From Pseudomonadota bacterium (GTDB lineage: Bacteria; Pseudomonadota; Gammaproteobacteria; Burkholderiales; Burkholderiaceae_C): 64,000 bases of DNA. The stretch spans positions 61,952 to 125,951 of the forward strand of contig JAJZVU010000004.1 in NCBI GenBank assembly GCA_021845505.1. The letters are read 5' to 3'. Position numbers and translations under genes: made by a program. Under the pieces are notes generated by a model. The model was not told where the DNA came from, ran no database searches, and saw only the letters and a list, made by a program, of their open reading frames with translations. Positions 62,013-64,000 of the stretch are shown in pieces (position 1 is the first letter of the stretch; each line of letters begins with the position of its first letter).

Positions 62013-63608
62013 TCAGCGGATGCGAAACACCACGCCATCGCCGTGCGGGCCGCCGGCGCCGGTGATGCCGTGGATGGCGTCGGCGCGGGTGATCAACAGG
62101 CTGCTCGCCGGATAGGCGCCGATGCGCGAGGGGTCGCCCGGCTCGCCGAAGGAATGGTGGAGCAGCGCGCTGCCGCCGTCCGGATCGAAGCTGTAGAGCG
62201 CGCCGGCCGCGTGCTCGCCGCCGAGTTCGCTGATTCCATACAGCCTGCCGTCGCTGCCTTCGGCGAGCACACCCCGCGGCACCCGCGGCACGTGGTCGCG
62301 CTCGCGCCACCGATACAGCCGCAGCCTTCCATCGGCGTGGGCGCGAAACATCGCCAGCGGCTCGTCGGCCCGCTGCAGCACGCCGAACAGCTCGCCCGCG
62401 CGGGTTCGCACCAGGCCGTAGCTCGGCGACGGGAAGTCGTCCGGGATCGACACGACCGTGCGCAGCGTGCGGGCCTGCAACGCGTAGCCGAACACCCCAC
62501 CCTGACCGTGCATTCCGCCTTCGATGGCCGTGCCGTACAACGTGCGGGTGCGCGGGTCCTCGGCCAGCTGCCCGGCGGGTGAATACAAGGCATGGACATG
62601 CGCGTCGGCCTCCCCGTCGCTGTCGCAGGTCTGTTCGGGGTCCCGCTGCTGCAGTGCCTGCAGGTCGCGGAAGGCATGCACCACCTCGACGCGTCCGCTG
62701 TGCGGCACGAAGCGGTACAGCGTCCCGCCGCCGTGCCGCCCGCCGGTTCCGGTCAGGCCGTAGAAGCGGCCGTCGCTGGCCAGCAGCAGCGGCGAACTCG
62801 GGGAACTGCCGTCGGCCTCGTCGTCGAACTCGTGCACCACGCTGTACGCGCCCTGCGGGCTGAGCCGGAACACCACGCCATGCGGGTGGCGCTCGTCGAG
62901 GGTTGCGACGCCGTACAGGTTGCCGTCCGGCCCCACGCTGAGGCGCTGCGGCTCCTCGTCCATCGCTCCGCCGTCGAAGGAGTGCAGCACCGTGGTGGTG
63001 CCGTCGGCGGCGATGCGGATCACCGCGCCTTGGCCGTGCGCTCCGCCGTTCTGGGTCAATGCGAACAGACGGCCCTGTGCGTCCTCGACCAGCGCGCTGG
63101 CGTTGCCGGCTCCGCCCATCGCGGCACCCAGCGCGTGCACGCTCTGCGGGCTGCCTTCGTGGCAGCGCAGCTGCAGGCCCTCGACGTCGGCGTCGGCGAT
63201 GCCGCTGCCGCCGAGCACCTCGCAGGACTGCCCCGGCGGTTGCCCGGTGACACGGACCTCGTAACGCTGGCCCGCGGCGAGTCGCCGGCCGAACGCGAAC
63301 GACCCTGCCTGGCGGACGACCACGCTGTCGAAGCCCTCGTTCAGGCTCAGCGTGACGCGGCCGCGCAGGCCGGCGGCGACCCCTGCGATGCGAAAGGGTC
63401 CGGACTCGCCGGCCAGCCGGGTCGCCAACGGTACGAGCCCCCGGGAGGATGGGGCCGGATCTGCGCCGCCGCAACCCGCCAGCACGACGCACAGCGCGCA
63501 GCCGAGCACTGCGCGCGCCCTTGCGAAGCGGCGCGGCGCGACCGCTCGCGCATGGGTCGGCAGCGGCGGGCGCTGCGCGGGCTGGCGTTCATCGATCGAT
63601 CGGGTCAC
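62013..63608 (-). CDS. GloVer-repeat (choice-of-anchor tandem repeat) lipoprotein
   Basis: A 531-residue exported lipoprotein. The signal ends LGCALCVVLAGC, with the lipobox Cys followed by a Gly-rich linker. Residues about 150-531 contain some seven repeats of the GloVer type, with LYGVAT-x-GVVFRLSPQG-VVHEF, FYGLTGTGGRHGGGTLYRFV, LYGTAIEGGMHGQGGVFGYA and LYGISELGGEHAAGALYSFD, which should fold as a beta-propeller. The GTG start at 63608 is the only start before the signal. Neighbouring genes give no hint of function. It probably sits on the outer membrane. Confidence 0.88.
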   Translation of the reverse strand: MTRSIDERQPAQRPPLPTHARAVAPRRFARARAVLGCALCVVLAGCGGADPAPSSRGLVPLATRLAGESGPFRIAGVAAGLRGRVTLSLNEGFDSVVVRQAGSFAFGRRLAAGQRYEVRVTGQPPGQSCEVLGGSGIADADVEGLQLRCHEGSPQSVHALGAAMGGAGNASALVEDAQGRLFALTQNGGAHGQGAVIRIAADGTTTVLHSFDGGAMDEEPQRLSVGPDGNLYGVATLDERHPHGVVFRLSPQGAYSVVHEFDDEADGSSPSSPLLLASDGRFYGLTGTGGRHGGGTLYRFVPHSGRVEVVHAFRDLQALQQRDPEQTCDSDGEADAHVHALYSPAGQLAEDPRTRTLYGTAIEGGMHGQGGVFGYALQARTLRTVVSIPDDFPSPSYGLVRTRAGELFGVLQRADEPLAMFRAHADGRLRLYRWRERDHVPRVPRGVLAEGSDGRLYGISELGGEHAAGALYSFDPDGGSALLHHSFGEPGDPSRIGAYPASSLLITRADAIHGITGAGGPHGDGVVFRIR

Positions 63609-63745
63609 ACCGGGCTCCTGGGAGGCTTGCGGGAGAAGGTTGCGTGTTCTTGCGAATCGTTTCGTTTTGCATCGAGTGACCCGATGAAACCACCCTGACG
63701 GCCTGCCCGCAAGGGCCTGCGCAGCGCGCTCACAGCCAGCTCACC

Positions 63746-63781
63746 GGCGCTTGATCCGGCGCTTGATCCAGCGATCGATCC
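63746..63781. repeat. 12-bp tandem repeat
   Basis: GGCGCTTGATCC occurs twice exactly (63746-63769), followed by the imperfect third copy AGCGATCGATCC (63770-63781). Confidence 0.85.
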
Positions 63782-63854
63782 GGCGCCGGCGCCCTCGGCT
63801 GGCGCCGCCGCCAGGCCGCGCGCTGCGCACGGGACCCTCGCCCGCGCGGCCCGT

Positions 63855-63915
63855 TTGCCGGGCCTGTCCCTTTTCAGGTTATATTTCGGATCCATGAACG
63901 CGAATCGTTCGCATT
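63855..63915 (+). promoter_or_regulatory. Promoter with Fur-box-like palindrome
   Basis: A -35-like TTGCCG (63855-63860) and a -10-like TATATT (63880-63885) lie 19 bp apart. Just after the expected start, AACGCGAA-TCG-TTCGCATT (63897-63915) is an almost perfect inverted repeat like the Fur boxes of Gram-negative bacteria (GCGAATnATTCGC). Iron-dependent repression of the next gene is inferred. Confidence 0.45.
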
Positions 63916-63936
63916 ACGTTCCATGAGGGATTCCGG

Positions 63937-64000
63937 ATGCCCACCACCACCCGCCGCTCGGTCGTCGCGCTCGCGGCGCTGTGCGCCGCCTGCCCGGTCG
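63937..64000 (+). CDS. Start of an exported protein, truncated by the window edge
   Basis: ATG 63937 opens MPTTTRRSVVALAALCAACP, continuing past the right edge: two arginines followed by a hydrophobic stretch, as in a Sec or Tat signal peptide. AGGGA lies 6 bases upstream. Only 21 codons are visible, so the product cannot be named. The Fur-box-like site before it makes an iron-related exported protein or outer-membrane receptor a reasonable guess. Confidence 0.5.
   Translation, partial: MPTTTRRSVVALAALCAACPV

Larger units (their letters stand above)
63609..63936. other. Gene-free divergent region
   Basis: 328 bases between the GloVer lipoprotein and an exported protein. It contains a 12-bp tandem repeat (63746-63781) and, near its right end, a promoter-like region with a Fur-box-like palindrome (63855-63915). 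A 10-codon frame (63893-63925) covers the palindrome; its coding status is doubtful. Confidence 0.6.

Noticed and set aside
63605..63895. A 96-codon minus-strand frame next to the GloVer gene
   Set aside because: It runs through tandem repeats and a likely promoter region, and encodes a low-complexity basic peptide with no ribosome binding site.
1..64000. CRISPR arrays, insertion sequences, prophage genes, rRNA or toxin-antitoxin modules
   Set aside because: No spaced direct repeats of CRISPR size, transposase motifs, phage structural genes or rRNA signatures were found on either strand.

Overview
The window is about 70% G+C, gene-dense and free of insertion sequences, phage genes, CRISPR arrays and rRNA. 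Gene order points to a betaproteobacterium of the order Burkholderiales: rpsT divergent from murJ; purM, a PerM-type permease, hda, a HAD phosphatase, pcnB and folK; then rpsP-rimM-trmD-rplS. A DUF2844/DUF3443 pair and a DinB with a Burkholderiales-type insert agree. A soeABC-type sulfite dehydrogenase suggests a sulfur-oxidising lifestyle. I cannot name the genus.

Layout. 1-12.2 kb holds housekeeping genes: cell-wall lipid II export, purine synthesis, replication control (hda), RNA polyadenylation (pcnB), folate (folK), the ribosomal rpsP-rplS operon, a NUDIX hydrolase and a CobD/AmpE-like membrane protein. 12.2-19.9 kb holds htpG, a TatD nuclease, tRNA-Ser(GCU), a methyltransferase, tatA, ohr, dinB and a bicupin protein. 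19.9-28.9 kb is a signalling and surface region: three cyclic-di-GMP proteins (a membrane GGDEF enzyme, a degenerate GGDEF / globin-like / EAL protein, and an EAL-CBS-GGDEF protein), a small unknown protein, two tandem type IV pilins and an HTH-Sel1 protein. 28.9-35.5 kb holds the DUF3443/DUF2844 pair, an esterase, an aromatic-ring dioxygenase homologue, a glutathione transferase, and a compact marR - cytochrome b561 - yceI - yceI operon with a perfect operator-like palindrome upstream.

35.5-44.8 kb is a recC-recB-recD operon with overlapping genes. 44.8-49.7 kb is soeABC, which should feed electrons from cytoplasmic sulfite oxidation into the quinone pool. Next comes a MocA-like molybdenum-cofactor cytidylyltransferase. 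Convergent to it is a form II CO-dehydrogenase-like cluster (coxS-L-M plus coxD/coxE maturation genes), divergent from a GAF/Fis regulator that lacks the AAA+ domain. So two molybdenum enzymes with different cofactor types flank the gene that would make one of those cofactors. The last 7 kb carries a DUF4197 protein, an acyl-CoA synthetase, an acetolactate-synthase-like TPP enzyme, a GloVer-repeat lipoprotein, and the start of an exported protein behind a Fur-box-like site.

The most unusual items are the globin-like domain without its haem-ligand histidine, the c-di-GMP/pilin neighbourhood with its unknown small protein, the MarR palindrome inside the recD 3' end, and the Soe/MocA/form-II-cox arrangement. 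All functional calls rest on reading translated sequence; no database search was run.
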